DNA of 64,000 nt. Origin: Sclerodactyla briareus (taxonomy: Eukaryota; Echinodermata; Holothuroidea; Dendrochirotida; Sclerodactylidae). The stretch is from assembly GCA_026419785.1 (NCBI GenBank), contig JAODTK010003999.1, positions 186,001 to 250,000 on the forward strand. The letters run 5' to 3'. A program made the translations under genes and the position numbers. Within the stretch, counting starts at the first letter, position 1. Each line of letters begins with the position of its first letter. Below, in pieces: positions 11,201 through 24,608 of the stretch. The notes beneath the pieces were generated by a model. That model had not been told where the DNA came from. It saw only the letters and a program-made list of their open reading frames with translations, and did no database searches.

Positions 11201-13555
11201 AATGAGCTCTTCATGGTTACAGTTGATGAGATTTTAAGTCTATAGGGTCGAGGGTCACAGGGGTAATTGGGAGTTTCGACGTTGCACGAACACTGTGCAG
11301 AACACCTTCCGCGACCCATTATGATGAAAAGTTACACACACACCAGCACAAAACTCTACAGAGGCCCTACACTCAATACGAACAATAACATAGTAACGCA
11401 TTGGATGAATGGGTTTAGTGTGTGGTGGCAGTTTGGAAATAGCCGTGTGATAGAGCATCGGGAGATCTCGCCTATACAGGCTTTATCCCCGGACTGTTTG
11501 TGGTGTGTTGCATTTGCCCACTTACAACCGTGCGCCTTGTTTTCATCTGGTATTCCGCTGTGTACTTTACTGTTAACGTTCTTTAATCATATAGTACAAG
11601 AACTAATAATGGTGACCGGTATTTGCCCAACATGTTCAGAGGCAATAATGATTAATAGCACAACATGAACAGTGTATCGGCTAAAAAGCATCACAAACGT
11701 CACCATGGGACCGCTTTGGATAACGCCAGAAGAGTAATAAATCAATCAACTGATTACGACAGCACAGAGTGGTTTGTTTCAGGCTGGCCACTGATGGGCG
11801 ATATTATTCTCCTGAATCAGTCAACAACATCTGTGGGGGAGCAGTATCTCAGCTGGTTCATGGAATGTGGACTGGGGATTATGCCAGCCTAGAATATAGA
11901 TAATGTATTTTTACATCAGCTGAATGAGTAACGCTCAGAGGCGTAACGTACAACAAGAATGGAATATTACCTGCGGACCAACCAGCCCTCAAACAATCCA
12001 CGATAAAGTTTTAGGTCATGCACGTAGGTCAATCACCAGGAATAAATAAAGCCCTATATTGCCCTATTGGGATCAGAACGCCCTATGCTAGGGTAAGAAA
12101 GGAAACAGACGTAATTGAAGAGAACTGAGGCTCAGACTGGCAGCCTTGTAATTAAAGTATTTTATTGGAATCGGCTTATATTTAAGGTTATATATGTTCT
12201 GGAGCATATACCACACAGGTATGTGATGTTATCACGAATATGTCTATCACTCCTGTTTCGTATCTGGTAAATACGGCGCGATCTTTGTTATTATGTTACC
12301 AAAGTTGGCGTCTGGGAGGCGCGGCCAAGATGCTCAGAGCAGGAGGGAGATAAATCATCCAGACTTGGCGGTTCATAGGTCGTAAAATGAGAACAAATTT
12401 ACAGGTTTGGGTGAAAATGGTAATAAGTATAAGCGAAAAAAAAGAGTAATAGAGGCTTCGTAGTGCTGTGTTCATCTGTGCGTGATAATTCCTTGATGTT
12501 CTTAATCAGTGTTGCGCTCCATGTGAAATGTTCAGAAAGTTCGATTTATAGCCCAAAAGCTAGCACACCCACGTAACCTGGTAACCGCAGCGCAGAAGCA
12601 GCGTGGCAGAACACTTGCGACTGCAGTTGTTGAAAACACAAAATCCGGTCGTTTTTCACTGTTGTCATCAATATCCGCCCGACTTCTTTGTTTGCCCGAG
12701 ATTTCGTCATTTCCTGGGGCAGTGTGCCATAGACCCCCGCTCATACCCGCCAATACGAAACAGTACCGGTATTAACGGAGATGCTAACAAGGTCTATATG
12801 TTTTCGTCGAGATTCGACTTTTTTGTGATTATTCGAGCATGCGCGATTGCCATCTTGAAAACCATGAGCTGGCCTACTAACAAAATGGAACGGACACGTG
12901 CTGATCCGTGGCGTCAGTGTCATATAACATAGGAATACCGCCTCTTGTCTCCAAGCCGCAGTAGTTTCTTAGGGAAATGCCTTGCGTGGAAAGCTTCGAA
13001 CGAACGAGCAGCGGGCTCCCGGCTTCTGAGGGAGTTCATTATCAATTTTTTTTTAAAATGGCGTTGTCTCTTCATGTCACCTCTGCATCAGAATGGGGTA
13101 TATGGTAACTCATGCTCATATTTCACTCATGCAACTTTCGAGTGGACACACATGGCGGAATTGACAAGTCGTAGAACCCACCCGACAGATGTGGAGGGCC
13201 ATCAACGTCAACTCGCGCCAAATTTACGAGGGCATCGCAAGCAGCCAAGGGAGGTAGTGCGTCGCTCGAGGAGAGGGATTGCTCAAGACCGTAAAGGAAT
13301 ACCGCTATCGCCTCGGCAATAAAAGCCTCCCACAGTTTATGGCCTTCATTGGAAGGGGACGACAACGATGATTATGCTAAGAGGAGATGGGCGGGCGGCT
13401 GGAGGCCGAAGCTTATAGCCGATTTAACGGGGGAGTGAACTGGCCAGTCGCATGATGGGGCTCAATTGAGACTAATTCAGATGAGAACTGAAATGTAGAG
13501 GTCGTCGATGCGATGTTCTAGTGCGAGTAAGCAGGCTCTACAAGTAATCATGTCT
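11201..13555. other. No gene recognised
   Basis: Frames of 109-133 codons occur at 11267-11668, 12603-12932 and 12945-13322, but composition looks random and strands overlap. At 13123-13365 three frames on both strands stay open together, which reflects GC-richer sequence more than coding. The stretch 11215-11262 resembles 62652-62705 ('ttacagttga-gagat…ggtca-aggggta'), a small unnamed repeat. Confidence 0.4.
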
Positions 13556-13559
13556 CCCC

Positions 13560-13870
13560 GTCCGTTCGTTAGTCGTTCGTTCGTTCGTCCGTCCAATCTG
13601 TTCGTCACATTTACTCATAAATTTCGTACACGTTCATGCAATCAAGGTGAAAACTTGGTGGGGGGCGAATGAGCATGCCACTGGCTAGGCTGAGTTACAT
13701 TTTTGTTTGCATAGTGTAATCGTTTGTTCGTTCACTCGTCCGTTGTCGGTTCAATCACATTTATTGATGAATTTCTTAACGAAACAAGCGATCAGGTGAA
13801 ACGTGAGGGTGGATGAAGCCATACACACTGGCTGGCGAGTCACCAGTTTGTTTGCATACTGTGATTAGAA
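13560..13870 (-). repeat. Family E tail modules, two tandem minus-strand copies
   Basis: Two units (about 13560-13718 and 13719-13870) each start with (CGTT)n, then 'cacattta-t-atgaatttc', 'aatcaaggtgaaaac-tgg', 'ccactggctagg' and 'gtttgcata-tgt'. Read on the minus strand they match the last ~150 bp of family E, including its (GAAC)n tail. The family therefore also exists as short tail-only copies in direct tandem. Confidence 0.65.
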
Positions 13871-15640
13871 GGTAATTAAATTCATAATACCTCTTATTCA
13901 CAGCAAACATTTAGACCATTCATATGTCAACACATCTCTTTCCAGTTTCTAGTTTGGTACATTTCTTCACGGGAGCTCTGAAGGGTGGGGGGGGGGGGAG
14001 GGGATCTGTCATCACTCCTCTTATGTTTAGGTTCTGCGCTGTAGCCCTGAGTGTACCCAGGAGAGATCCGTCATCACTTTTTCCTTATGGTGGCTGCTGT
14101 ACAAGGCTGAACCTAGGAAAGGCAGACAGGTTTACAACTTACAAGTGTGTTTCCATTGGTCACTGTTGCAGGCCTAGGTGTATGGAATGAGTTGCGGTCA
14201 AGTGCTATTGGAATGACTTGTGCTGGGTACATAGCAAATATTAGGCCAACGGTAGACATGGTAGAAGTCATTAAATGTGAACATATTAAAGTTCCATTAG
14301 CTGTTATTCCATGTCCCTTTCCAGCCACGAAAGCTACCATACTGCAGTAATTTATGGTATTCGAACTGATATAAAAACTTACCATTGAAAAAAAAAGTTA
14401 AAACGATAGTATGAGTCAAAAATCCGTAGGTTGTGGAAATAGGTCCCTGTGCGAAACGAATATATTGGTACGGCTGAGTAGCTTTTCGTTTCTTTTTTTT
14501 TCAACGCGGACTGATCACCAGATTCTGCAAAATAGAAATGATTGAGAATGCCGTGATTTTTACTGAAGTGCTTCTTGTAGATGAGGTATCGAATGGATGC
14601 GCATTTATTTTCAGATTCATGAGGACATTTTCTCTAATATTTTAAAGGCGAATGAAGCTTTAATAATCAAACGAGAAACGCAACTATGCGGAGTGATCCC
14701 TTGCAATTTCTTTGAGAATATCCAATTTTTGTGAAGAAGGAAAACTTTAGGATCACTTAAAATCTTAATAGGTCTTTTTACTTAAGTAGGCAAGTAGCAG
14801 AATTTTCAACCAGATACCGGACCCGTCCGGCTTGTGAGGTCCAAGTTGAGTTTCAAGTGGACACGTCCCCATTCTTTGGTCATTAATTACAAGCAAATAA
14901 TACCTGGCCTCTAATTCTCTACTTCCTGGAATGCGTTGGGGGTTTCTAACTGCTTATGCTGGTAATGAGCCATCATTAGTACATGTTGGGATATTATATG
15001 TATTATTCAAAAGTTTGGTTCACTCAGGATTGGAAACCATTGTCAGTGCCCAATACCAAGCCATATCTTAGGTGGGTACATGAAACGTTGTGTCCATTGG
15101 TAGCTGCACAGTCGAACAGAACTGCCAATTCCGCTATTCCTCTGAGATGTTTAAGTGCCGAGAAGTCGATGACGAACATGGAATTATCAGGTTTTAGAGT
15201 TGTTTCACCCTTTTACAGCGGACATTACATACGTTACGAAAAACTGACCTAGAAGGTCAAAAGGTCAGTAGAGTCAAATGAGGTCAAGGTCAAAGGATAT
15301 CAAAGTAGGTCACAAGATGTAGTTCGCGCAGCAAACCAATCCCCCCCCCCTTCATTACGCCACCTAAAATATTTCGTGCGAAGATATATAAAGTATATGG
15401 TTTTGGTTTCAGAGGGCTGTTGACACTATTGAAAGAGGATAGCTGGAGACAACAAGTGATGGCAGGTTTGAGTACTCAGTGCCAATTATGTACATGTTTG
15501 TTGCCACAAGACGAGTCTGATCGTCACAAAACAAGAGCATTCCAGCACAATCCACATTTATTGTTTGTTCACATTAATGGACTTTACTGTCATCTGTCAT
15601 AACCTTGGAAATGCTTGGAACATGTCTACCACATTAGCAT
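13871..15640. other. No gene recognised
   Basis: AT-rich, with G runs at 13985-13999 and C10 at 15341. A run of AGGTCA half-sites ('aaggtcaaaaggtcag…gaggtcaaggtcaaagg') lies at 15254-15300. Short frames only. Confidence 0.4.
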
Positions 15641-15644
15641 ATGT

Positions 15645-16370
15645 GCTACAGTGCCAGCACAAAGTACCCAACTAACTCATTCCTAGGCATGTATATTAGC
15701 TACAGGATATTGTACCAACAAAACTTTGTGTATCCAGCACAACACCTAGGCCTGCGCGTGTACAGTGGAAACACACTTGGATCCACAATGGAAAGTCTAG
15801 CCAAACACCGAGGTGATGGCAGATCTTCCAACAGAAGTGCTATACACCCCCATGCCTGTATTCCAGCCACCTCAGTGCTGGACGGGACAAAGTAAAAAGT
15901 CCGTGCTCTACAAGCAGGCCAGCCCAGCAGCTACAAGGAGAATGTAACAAACCAACTCTCACAGCGAGTTAAATGGGAGGGCTTGCAGTGGATAGACAAT
16001 TGGGGTAATTAATTAATTGGATTCAATTAAAATCATCAAACAAGCACACAAAAAAAAAAAAGAAACTCAGATAGCCAGTGGCAGGCTTTATCACCCACAA
16101 GTTTCAACCTGAGTGCATTTGTGTACGGTTCAGAAGTTACGAATGAAGACTTATTGGGGTTATTAATGGATTTATTCAAATTCATCACAATATGCCAACA
16201 AAAATGTTACTCAGCCGAGCCAGGGCAGCTTCATCCACCCACAAGTTTCAACCTGATCGCATGTACGGTTCAGGAATTACGAATGAACGTGACGGCAACA
16301 GAATGTACGAACGAACTAACGAGACGAACGAAGAACGACCGAACGCGACGAACGAACGACGGAGAGGACA
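15645..16370 (+). repeat. Family E repeat, copy 2 (uninterrupted)
   Basis: It matches both halves of the 8940-9970 copy without the 422-bp insertion, joining through 'gggacaaagtaaaaagtcc' at 15884-15902. The tail module is present twice: once at about 16075-16150 and again at 16195-16300, where it passes into degenerate (GAAC)n at 16296-16366. The tail is therefore internally duplicated in this copy. Confidence 0.7.
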
Positions 16371-16929
16371 TGCTGACTTGTAGAGCTGCTTACTCCGCGC
16401 TAAAAATGACCCCGAAGGTCCGTGGAACACTCTTTTTCGACAGTTTGAAAGGCCCGCATCATCCCTAAGTCGTGCCGATGGGCGTACAGAAAGGATGAAA
16501 TTTCCAGGAACGCGCAGTCGTACTGCGCACTGAAGTTAAGTTACTATACATATATAGGTGGGATTCCCTTCTGTTTAGTAGAAGAAATATTGTAGTTCTC
16601 GACTTTTTAAAAAAAAAACGTAGTCTTGTTGGGGGAAAACTTTTCGGAGGTATGCTGTAATTAATTGCACATACATAGTGTTCTGGTTCTGGTGGTCATT
16701 TCATGACTAAAATGAGTGAACGGCAAAAGGCTATTTGCAGCCTTTCTCTAATTTCTCTAGTGCGCGTCCTTCCTCATACGCGCATTGATGTTCAGAAACC
16801 GCGAGGTTATGTGAAAGACATGACAGTCAAGGCCTACATTAATGATCTGACGTTTATTCGCCCATAACTGTAGAGAATGCAGGCGGTATGCAGGATTTGT
16901 CAACCCGGGGTGCGCGGGTCACTATCTAA

Positions 16930-16961
16930 GGGAGCGCCACCATCGGTCGGCGCAGAGCGTA
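16930..16961 (+). repeat. GCGC palindrome module (copy 1)
   Basis: The module GGAGCGCCACCATCGGTCGGCG is followed by CAGAGCGTAC. The core is an imperfect palindrome of about 20 bp with arms GCGCC…GGCGC. Confidence 0.55.
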
Positions 16962-17818
16962 CAAGAAATTATTTTGGGTGGTTTTAACACCTCCCAGATG
17001 CCGGATAATGAATTCTGGAGGTAGGAGAGGGACCGTTTAATATACTCACACTAGCGCTAAAAACAAAGTGCCTCCTTGTCGTGAAATTACACTGAGAACA
17101 AAATGATCTTTGCACATACTGCAATATATTGAATCTAAATTTAAGGGTTGGGTTTTCCTTATCCACAACATATTCACACATAGTATAAATCCAAACGCCA
17201 TACGGAGTGACAGCATTGATTCCTTGCCTGTCAGCCAACAGTAATGCCCGACACTAACACAAACTCTCCTTTATGGTCACTGATATGATTACAGTGCCGG
17301 ATATGTTACCTGTTTAATCTTAAGAAACAGTCTGGCGAAAAATGAAACGTGACAATCGGTTTATGTATGAATACTGATGTGTAAGTTTGACATGCAGTCT
17401 CGCCTTCATAAAACGCCCATACACATTCAATCAGGCTGAGTACTGATGACACGTTCAAAACAGCTTATTCTGTCCGGGAATAGGACAAACTACATCGGGG
17501 CTTCGCGACTGCAGCTGAGCTGGGAACTGCGCTTCCAATGCATGAAACGAACCATCGGAACTGGAAATCATGCATAACTTTCATGCCAGGAGCAGTGGGG
17601 CACATTTCGCAAAACGCCCCCCCTCCATGCTTTGATATATAAGGGTTAAACTTGGAAGCCCTTGATGCAGCGTTCTTGTGCAGGAAAGTTTCGAATACTG
17701 TGGTGATTTAGCCCATCTCTATGTCGTTTCTTCTCACAGGTCTCGGATGCAAAATCAGGGGCGTCAATCCGGTTCCGAAGTGGGGGTGGGGAATTGTGAC
17801 TGACAATTTACTATCGAG

Positions 17819-17852
17819 AGGAGCCGCCACTAGTAGTTGCGCGTAGCGCACC
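17819..17852 (+). repeat. GCGC palindrome module (copy 2, degraded)
   Basis: It reads GAGGAGCCGCCACTAGTAG then TTGCGCGTAGCGCACC. It aligns with copy 1 but has lost most of the palindrome. Confidence 0.4.
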
Positions 17853-18399
17853 CTGAAAATGTTGGCTTTTTATACATCCAAGATCGACGGAAATGGCAAC
17901 TCGCCGGGACTAATTGCCAAAATCTGGATGTGCAATTTAGTAAGAAAAGGAATGTTGAAGAGTCTCAACATAGGCCGATAAATATAGCAATACAGCATCT
18001 ACGGCCTTCCTATGTTTTTATGAAAGAATACGGTACATGAGTTCAAACTAAAATACCACAAACCTACTGCAAATTTACAATTACGTAAACAGGTGGATAG
18101 GATTGAAGCCAACCCATTCATTTTAGCAGTAAATAATCGGATCAGCAAATGAAATATGTGAATTACCGGTGATTGTACGAACCCGTAACGAACCAATCTT
18201 GCTGCACGAATAGTTGGAAAGTTTCAAAAGCGATATAGATAATCAGATCGCAGGAAATAATAGAGCTACTTTCCGTACTTGACTTCGGGGGTAGCTGATT
18301 TTTTCAGTTGGAGGCGTGGAGGAGGGGGAGAGAGCAGGGCGTCGCAGCCTTTTCGTCTTGGGAGGGGGACACAGGGGGAACGCGAATAGTATACAGAGG

Positions 18400-18431
18400 G
18401 GAGCGTCACCATTTGTTGCGCGGAGCGCACA
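18400..18431 (+). repeat. GCGC palindrome module (copy 3)
   Basis: GGAGCGTCACCATTTGTTGCGC is followed directly by GGAGCGCACACG. It sits 3' of a G-rich stretch (18310-18400), the same arrangement as copy 4. Confidence 0.5.
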
Positions 18432-20091
18432 CGAACATTTTTGATTGTGCAAGCCCCCAGATGGCCGGAAATGGCCTTTCCCCGGTGTTTATGATCATTT
18501 TGTGATCACAAATTTTTAATCGGTGGACAATTTTGACATTATGCCAGACCTCGGTCCTATCGTTGCCCCGACTAACTTTTCAGCCAGAATTCTCAACGAT
18601 TGCCTTCTGCGCCCTACAACTATCACAGTGCGCGCAAGCGCCCAATTTCTCAAGATTTCAGAGAACATCTGAGTAAATCATAATCCAAGCGAATTTAGGA
18701 CATTTATCCAACTTTGCTCTACTGTCCAATCAGATATAAAACGTTATGCCTAGTGACGCAGGCAACTTCGAGTAGTAGTTCCCTGTGGAGAAGGCGCGCG
18801 CAGAAAATCCCAAGCAGTTGAGAAGCTGGGCTACTGCAGTTCGAATTTGCGCGTGGTAGAGAGAGGAAGAAACGGACAAGAGGTTAAAGGGTTTAGTAAT
18901 CGCCGCCAAAAGAGGTTGATTGTAGTTGTCAAGTTCAATGAGAATGTTGCTGTATATATTTTCACCTCACAGATCTGTATAAGCTAGGGGCCAATGGGGA
19001 AGATATTTCCCATATAGAGCTTGCAGAGACGTCGGGAGAGGGGAGAGCAACGGGACGAATTCCCACCACTAGTACACGCGCGAAGCACGAAGTGGCATTG
19101 AGGCAAATTTGGTACAATTAGGCTACTGCCTTTCGTGTCATGAAAAACACAAATTAGCCAGATCTATATCAACCTGGTCGTCGAATACTGACTACAGAAT
19201 ATTTTTTTTTTCGAAAACTACAAATTTCATGGGGGGGGCACGGGGGAAGGGCACGAGGTTTTTCGAGAGGGGTCATGCCCCCCCCCCCTCCCCTGGCGAC
19301 GCTACGGGCTAGAGTACTTAATAGGTCGTTGATTCAATATCTGATCGGAGAGGACAGCATCGGTTAGTGAGTAGTTTACACCGAAATTTCGGGATATGAG
19401 GCCTCAGGAGTTAGAAAAGGCACTTCCCAATCTTCCCTGATCTCTTCACTGCCTTAGTTTTTGTTGGGGCGTTAGACATTGGATGCGTGAGCTGCAGATT
19501 ATGCCGAATATAACTACGCAATTCTCAAAATGTGCCTAAATCAATTGAAGGTGACGAAGAGAAACCACCATTTATTGTGGGCACACACTGAGTTTTCTGT
19601 GTAAACACTTCACTTCTGCCTTCACCCCGCTCTTAATTTCTTCCCATCCTTCCCCGAGTTGCGCTACTCGATCACAACTTGACTATAATTATGCACTGCC
19701 TCGGATGCCTGTGACAATGGCGTTGCCCTAGCAGATTATGGTCATTCTTTCGACAAAGGATGTCAACATAAATTTATGTCGAAATTGAGTTTTCAACTCA
19801 TGCCTTATAGCGGGTACGTGCTGGAGGGATCCAGACCGGGAATCATTGTTAACCCGCCCAATAGTTTTTTCTTCCCCTGAAGCCTGTATGGGGCCTGTGG
19901 ATGGGAGGGGGGCTTCCGGCCCCGATCCGATATTTTATCATCCGGGATACCGGAAACTGATGATGTAACACTGATTAGACCAGCGAGGAGGGGGGGGGGG
20001 CTAGTGCTAAAATTATGGGAACATTCTTCGACACGGTTTATATGACTCAAATAGCTACGTCACTTTTCATGTTTTTTATCTCTCGTAGTTT

Positions 20092-20262
20092 GTACCACCC
20101 CTTCCCTTTCTCTTATTCCTCTTCCTCTCCCCCTTTCTCTTTTCCTTCTCCCTTTTCCTTTCCTCTTTTTTCTCTCTCTCCTCTTCTTTTTCTTTTTCTC
20201 CTCCTCCCTTTTTTCCCTTCCCCCTTTCCCTTTTTTCCCTCCTTCCCTTACCGGGGGGCGCG
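20092..20262 (+). repeat. Polypyrimidine tract (C/T)n
   Basis: About 170 bp of nearly pure C/T on the plus strand, grading into CCCCTGGATACGCGCCTGG, a repeat-end phrase. Such tracts can form triplex (H-) DNA. The frames running through it are low-complexity artefacts. Confidence 0.85.
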
Positions 20263-20339
20263 CGCCCCCAAAGCCCCCCCCCCCTGGATACGCGCCTGGA
20301 ATGATATGATGGCATGACCTCCCAATAAAACCTGGCATG

Positions 20340-23300
20340 CCTGGCGTAACTTAGATTTACGTTGTGTCGACATTTAGCAATTTAGTGACCGGCTGTATTC
20401 TGCATTCTTGTCTGTCAGCGATATAACTTATATTAATTCTTCTCGTTATGACTTAAGATGCGTTATTGCCTCACAACACCAAGCGAACAATGGACGGTGC
20501 AGTATGTCGTCCACGGTACATCGAAATTAATTGTATGAACTAGTTATGGTCCTGATATTTCGTAATTCATAGAAGCTCATTTTCGACGTGATGTCACTTA
20601 AACGTCTATCGGTACCAGTCTACGTCACTGTTCGCAAGTTGCTATCAAGCCTCGGACATGCAGTACTGAAGTTCCTATACAGAACAGGACAGTCAGTGTG
20701 GAACAGTGTTGCTAAGCCACGACAGTGCCCTCACTTATAGTAGTGTTATAGTGACATGTGATTTGGGCGAACTGGTTCGCATCTGTCACGAAGCCTCAGG
20801 ATCTGTTCCGTTTGACAGCTCCCTAATTCAGAGCTCACATCAAAAAAGCTCTAGTTCACTCCGGATGTTATTATTTACGCCTAGATGATGTTCTTGTCAG
20901 ACGCAATCGATCATACGTCCGAATTAATTTGTGTTTCTGCGCTGCCGTAATAGAACGTCTGGCTTTCCCGCGTTTTCTGAAACAGGGAAACACTCACTGG
21001 ACAGCTGGAGATGTTGCAGAACTTGCACTATGATATACCATCTTTTCTATGGAGCAACAGAGGATTTGGGGGCATATGGTCAGCAGATAGAGAGGGGTAA
21101 ACAAACTGAATGTGTTTCCGATGTTCACACAATATAGCGCCTACTCACTTTGAGTTGTGTTCTCGGACGGAACTTTGAACAGGGCGCACAGTACGCGTAC
21201 CATGTCCTCTCCAGTTAATATATAGCTCCATGGCTGCTATCAGACGACGATGCCTCTTCAGGTGTAATCGAATATATACATTGACTCCCTAAATTGATAC
21301 GGTAGGCATCGCAATTTCAGGAGAATAATACTACGAACAGTAGCTGAGGCTGACCTAAAGGTTTGAATATGAATGTTATAACACTGCGTATATAGTTATA
21401 CCAGACTGGGCAGCTGGGTAAAACAATGCCCAGGTGGTATTTGTGTTTTTTTTTTTAAACCAACCAACACATTTTAGCTCGGGTGAGAGCTCTAAAAGTA
21501 TCATGTCATGTGACATGTCCAGTATGACAGATGTCGGCAAAGGTCAATTGAATGTGAACAAACAATAACTGTGGAATGGTGGAAGATCATGTAGTGTATT
21601 CGTCAGAGGAATTTTGCCGACCGCAGCTACCAAGACGTTTCCGACTTGCGCTTGTTTGGAGTGTATAGCTCTCTCGAGGCCCGAACCCAAAGAAAATACG
21701 ACCAAAATTAAGGCAAAGAATATAATAGGCAAATCTCGGATAGATACAGTGACCGAATAGTCCTGTATATCAACTGAACTCAGTGCCCGAGTTCGTTATC
21801 GGAGGCCGCAATGGCCGACAACTGGTCCAAAAATTAATGTCGCACTCCTCGTATAGGCAGATAGGTGGTCGATAATCGCATTGAAGTTTGGACAACTTTT
21901 GGAAGTTTCGTCAAAAATACTCACCTCATCGATGCATCTTGAAAGTGGCCTGCACGCCTACAGACTATACGCCGCATTATGAAAAGCCATAAACCGACAT
22001 CCAACTGAATCGAAAATAGAATGCTCAATAAACCATTATTATGATTACAGCCACAGTTATGTTAAAGCTGTTATCCAAATAATATTGCAAATGCAATGGA
22101 TGTTCCACTGAAGCAATAAAAATACAGTTAACCCACGCTAAGGCACGCTTGAAAAAAGACATTTTCATCAAACTTGTAATTTTGCCCCTTCGCTCAAAGG
22201 ATAATGGCGCCGTTGCGGCAACAAATTGTCGCCACTACTCCATATAGGCCTATCGTTACAGGTTATAGGTTACTCCCGTCGTGACTGAAGTAAATTTAGG
22301 GCCGTCTGCGCCATTAGTGCAGCTCACGTTGGTCGATTAGGATTGTATTATTTAATGTAGAGAACCATAAACACGCCTATATCAACCTGGCCATAATTTT
22401 CCCCTAACCCCATAACACGGTATTGATGTCCGCGTGAACATGGCCTAACGGAATTTACACTCCGTCGACATTTAATGTCGCTAACTTCAAAGTGGTTTTT
22501 TATATTGTGTTGCGTTGTATGATATATGTGTAGACGAATGATTAGTTCCAGTATCAAAACGCGTCATGGACAGTCCGTGAGATCTCCTATTCGGAATAAA
22601 ATTGTCTCCTTTTAGGAGAATTTGAATCATTCATGGGATTGTCATATGCATTTTCCCACAATGCAACGTTCACTCATATGGTAATATAAAGGAGACATTC
22701 ATTTTCACCCCTTTTGAAAATTCGTCTATTCCGAGTCTTCAATTTTTTTATTGCATATATCATGACCCCCCAAAAAAGGCTTGTTCAGATTGGTATTTGC
22801 AAATGTAGACTTCGAGATATTTGAATAAGGCTAGACTACTTCCCGTGGTAGCTTTTGGGAATAGATTGTCACGTCGTGTCCAAAAAGGCAGTTGGTGTTG
22901 CAAATTTGTTAGGGGAAGTAGACCTACCTGAACTTGCCAACAACGTCAGTACAGGTAAACAATGATATGAAACACTTGTAGCTGTAATCAGCGACTATTG
23001 TTAAATTACTCAAAGAGCGTGATGGTGTCATTAACTTGAACGACCGTTCGCTACCAAAGGGTTTGCAGATAATGGTTTATTCTATATTTATAACAAACGA
23101 TTCTCCCGAACAGGAGAATCTCCAGCAGTCAAACCAGTTCAAACGCAGAGGGCACGCGTTGGACTTGTGGTAGACATCCCGGCACGAACTCCAAACTTGG
23201 TTGTGATTATGTGAGTAAACCGAAAATAAATCTTATACCTTTCAGCCTTTTATGGGAATGGCGACTGGCGAACGGCTGAACGGCCTGAAACGACTTCTTT

Positions 23301-23740
23301 TACAGAGGTCTACGCAGGGCGTAGCGAGGTGGGGGACAGTTTGGGGAGGGGTTGGAGTGTGCATGGGACTGATTGTGCGACCATCTGTGGATGGTGACTA
23401 AATGAGGGAGGAGCCCTAAGAGGATAGTGCTATACAAAGTAAAATACTGATATTCATTCGGTCATTCTCGGATGGAAGGGCCTGTGAGAAAAATACAGTT
23501 TTCGCAAACAAAAGGAAGGCGAATGCCCGATCAAATTCCAGTGAATTAGACACACGTCTATTCTGCAGAACACTAATGATGAATTTGGAAATTCCCGCGC
23601 CAGATAATCTAAAAGATAAACGAAACCTAAAGTTAAGTTATTTGTAAGATTCTATCGACACATTACAAAGAAAGTGGGATTACGTGAGAATGGTTGAATT
23701 TACGTACAGACGATATGCGACGAGAATGAGCAGTCGATCC
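20340..23740. other. No gene recognised
   Basis: AT-rich. A 62-codon minus frame (21544-21732) begins with a hydrophobic, signal-peptide-like stretch but has no support. The phrase 'gtcgacatttaatgtcgctaacttcaaa' near 22464-22492 recurs in similar form at 47900-47935 and 48073-48105, so it marks a further decayed repeat. Confidence 0.4.
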
Positions 23741-23788
23741 GTTTGAAAAGTGGGGGGGGGGGACACATCGAATGCAAATTACCAACTG

Positions 23789-23820
23789 AGCGGAGCGCCA
23801 CCATTGGTTGGCGCGAATCA
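23789..23820 (+). repeat. GCGC palindrome module (copy 4, best preserved)
   Basis: The core GCGCCACCATTGGTTGGCGC is a near-perfect palindrome centred on CCATTGG, preceded by GCGGA. A G10 run lies 35 bp upstream (23752-23761). Confidence 0.6.
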
Positions 23821-24126
23821 TACGAAGAAAATTCTAGCTTTTCATTAACCTACCAGATCGCCGCGAAACGACAATTGCCGATCGATAGACCATCTACTGT
23901 TGATTTGAATAAGCGACAGACAAAAAATGTCATTGTGCATACTAAGATGATTAACGCATATACACATGGTATTATTTAGTACCTTTTCTACTCTGGCTTC
24001 GTTTTGCGTGGGATCCAGGGGTCTGCACAACGGTCCCTGGTGAGATGAAGGAAAAAGCCATAGGCGTACGGGACCATTCCAATTGGAAGCAGTAAATTGT
24101 ACAAGGTCAGTCAACTGAGACTACCA

Positions 24127-24285
24127 GCGCGCGCGACGCGCGCGGATTTCTCGATGTTTTCCGGCGAATTTTATGAAAAAGTCAACAGAAAATTAACGGC
24201 AATTTTCCACTTTGCCTTTCCCTTTAAAAATTTCCACTAATTTTCGCCCGAATTTTCCATCTCAAGACAAATGGGGGGGGGGGGA
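24127..24285 (+). repeat. GCGCGC-headed AT-rich repeat, copy 1
   Basis: A GCGCGCGACGCGCGCG palindrome is followed by ~130 bp of 'aattttcc'-type words ('gaattttccatctcaagac') and ends at a G-run (24272-24284). The second copy is at 25392-25575. Confidence 0.5.
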
Positions 24286-24581
24286 GTCTCCCCCAAGGCT
24301 TCTGAAATCATTCGAGAGAACAAGATGATTCGAAGCATTACATCGCATATTCACAACGCCGGGTAGATAAAAAACACCATTGAAAATTTATGCCTTCTGG
24401 CTATTCGATTCAAGATCCGATCACTCGTAGACACATGGGATAATCCTTCGACTTCGTCCCTAGTCTGGTCCAGATCTGCATCTGGAATTAGTGGGACTTA
24501 AGACTCGATTATTGTTCGTTTATACATACTGAATCAGTTTAGACGATGATCAAATTATTATTACTGTTAACCACCCCGCAG

Positions 24582-24608
24582 AAAAAAAAAAAAAAAAAAA
24601 AAAAAAAA
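24582..24608 (+). repeat. Poly(A) run, 27 A
   Basis: An isolated A27 follows 'accccgcag'. It could be the tail of a retroposed sequence on the plus strand, but nothing upstream was recognised. Confidence 0.85.

Larger units (their letters stand above)
16375..20090. other. No gene; holds short GC palindromes and G-runs
   Basis: Only short frames occur. Copies of the GCGCCACC palindrome are listed separately at 16930, 17819 and 18400, and a weaker relative lies at 19061-19090. G/C runs at 19231-19290 flank the phrase 'ctggcgacgctacggg', a common tail of invertebrate repeats. Confidence 0.4.

Noticed and set aside
11267..11668. 133-codon plus frame
   Set aside because: Overlaps an opposing open frame, has atypical composition and no motif.
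12945..13365. Overlapping open frames on both strands as a coding exon
   Set aside because: Three frames are open at once in a locally GC-richer patch; no frame has recognised motifs or clean splice signals.
20060..20338. Lys/Arg/Gly-rich frames
   Set aside because: Translation of the polypyrimidine tract's complement; low complexity, not a protein.
21544..21732. 62-codon minus frame with a hydrophobic, signal-peptide-like N-terminus
   Set aside because: Short, no domain after the hydrophobic stretch, no clear splice donor, and no second copy; compatible with chance.
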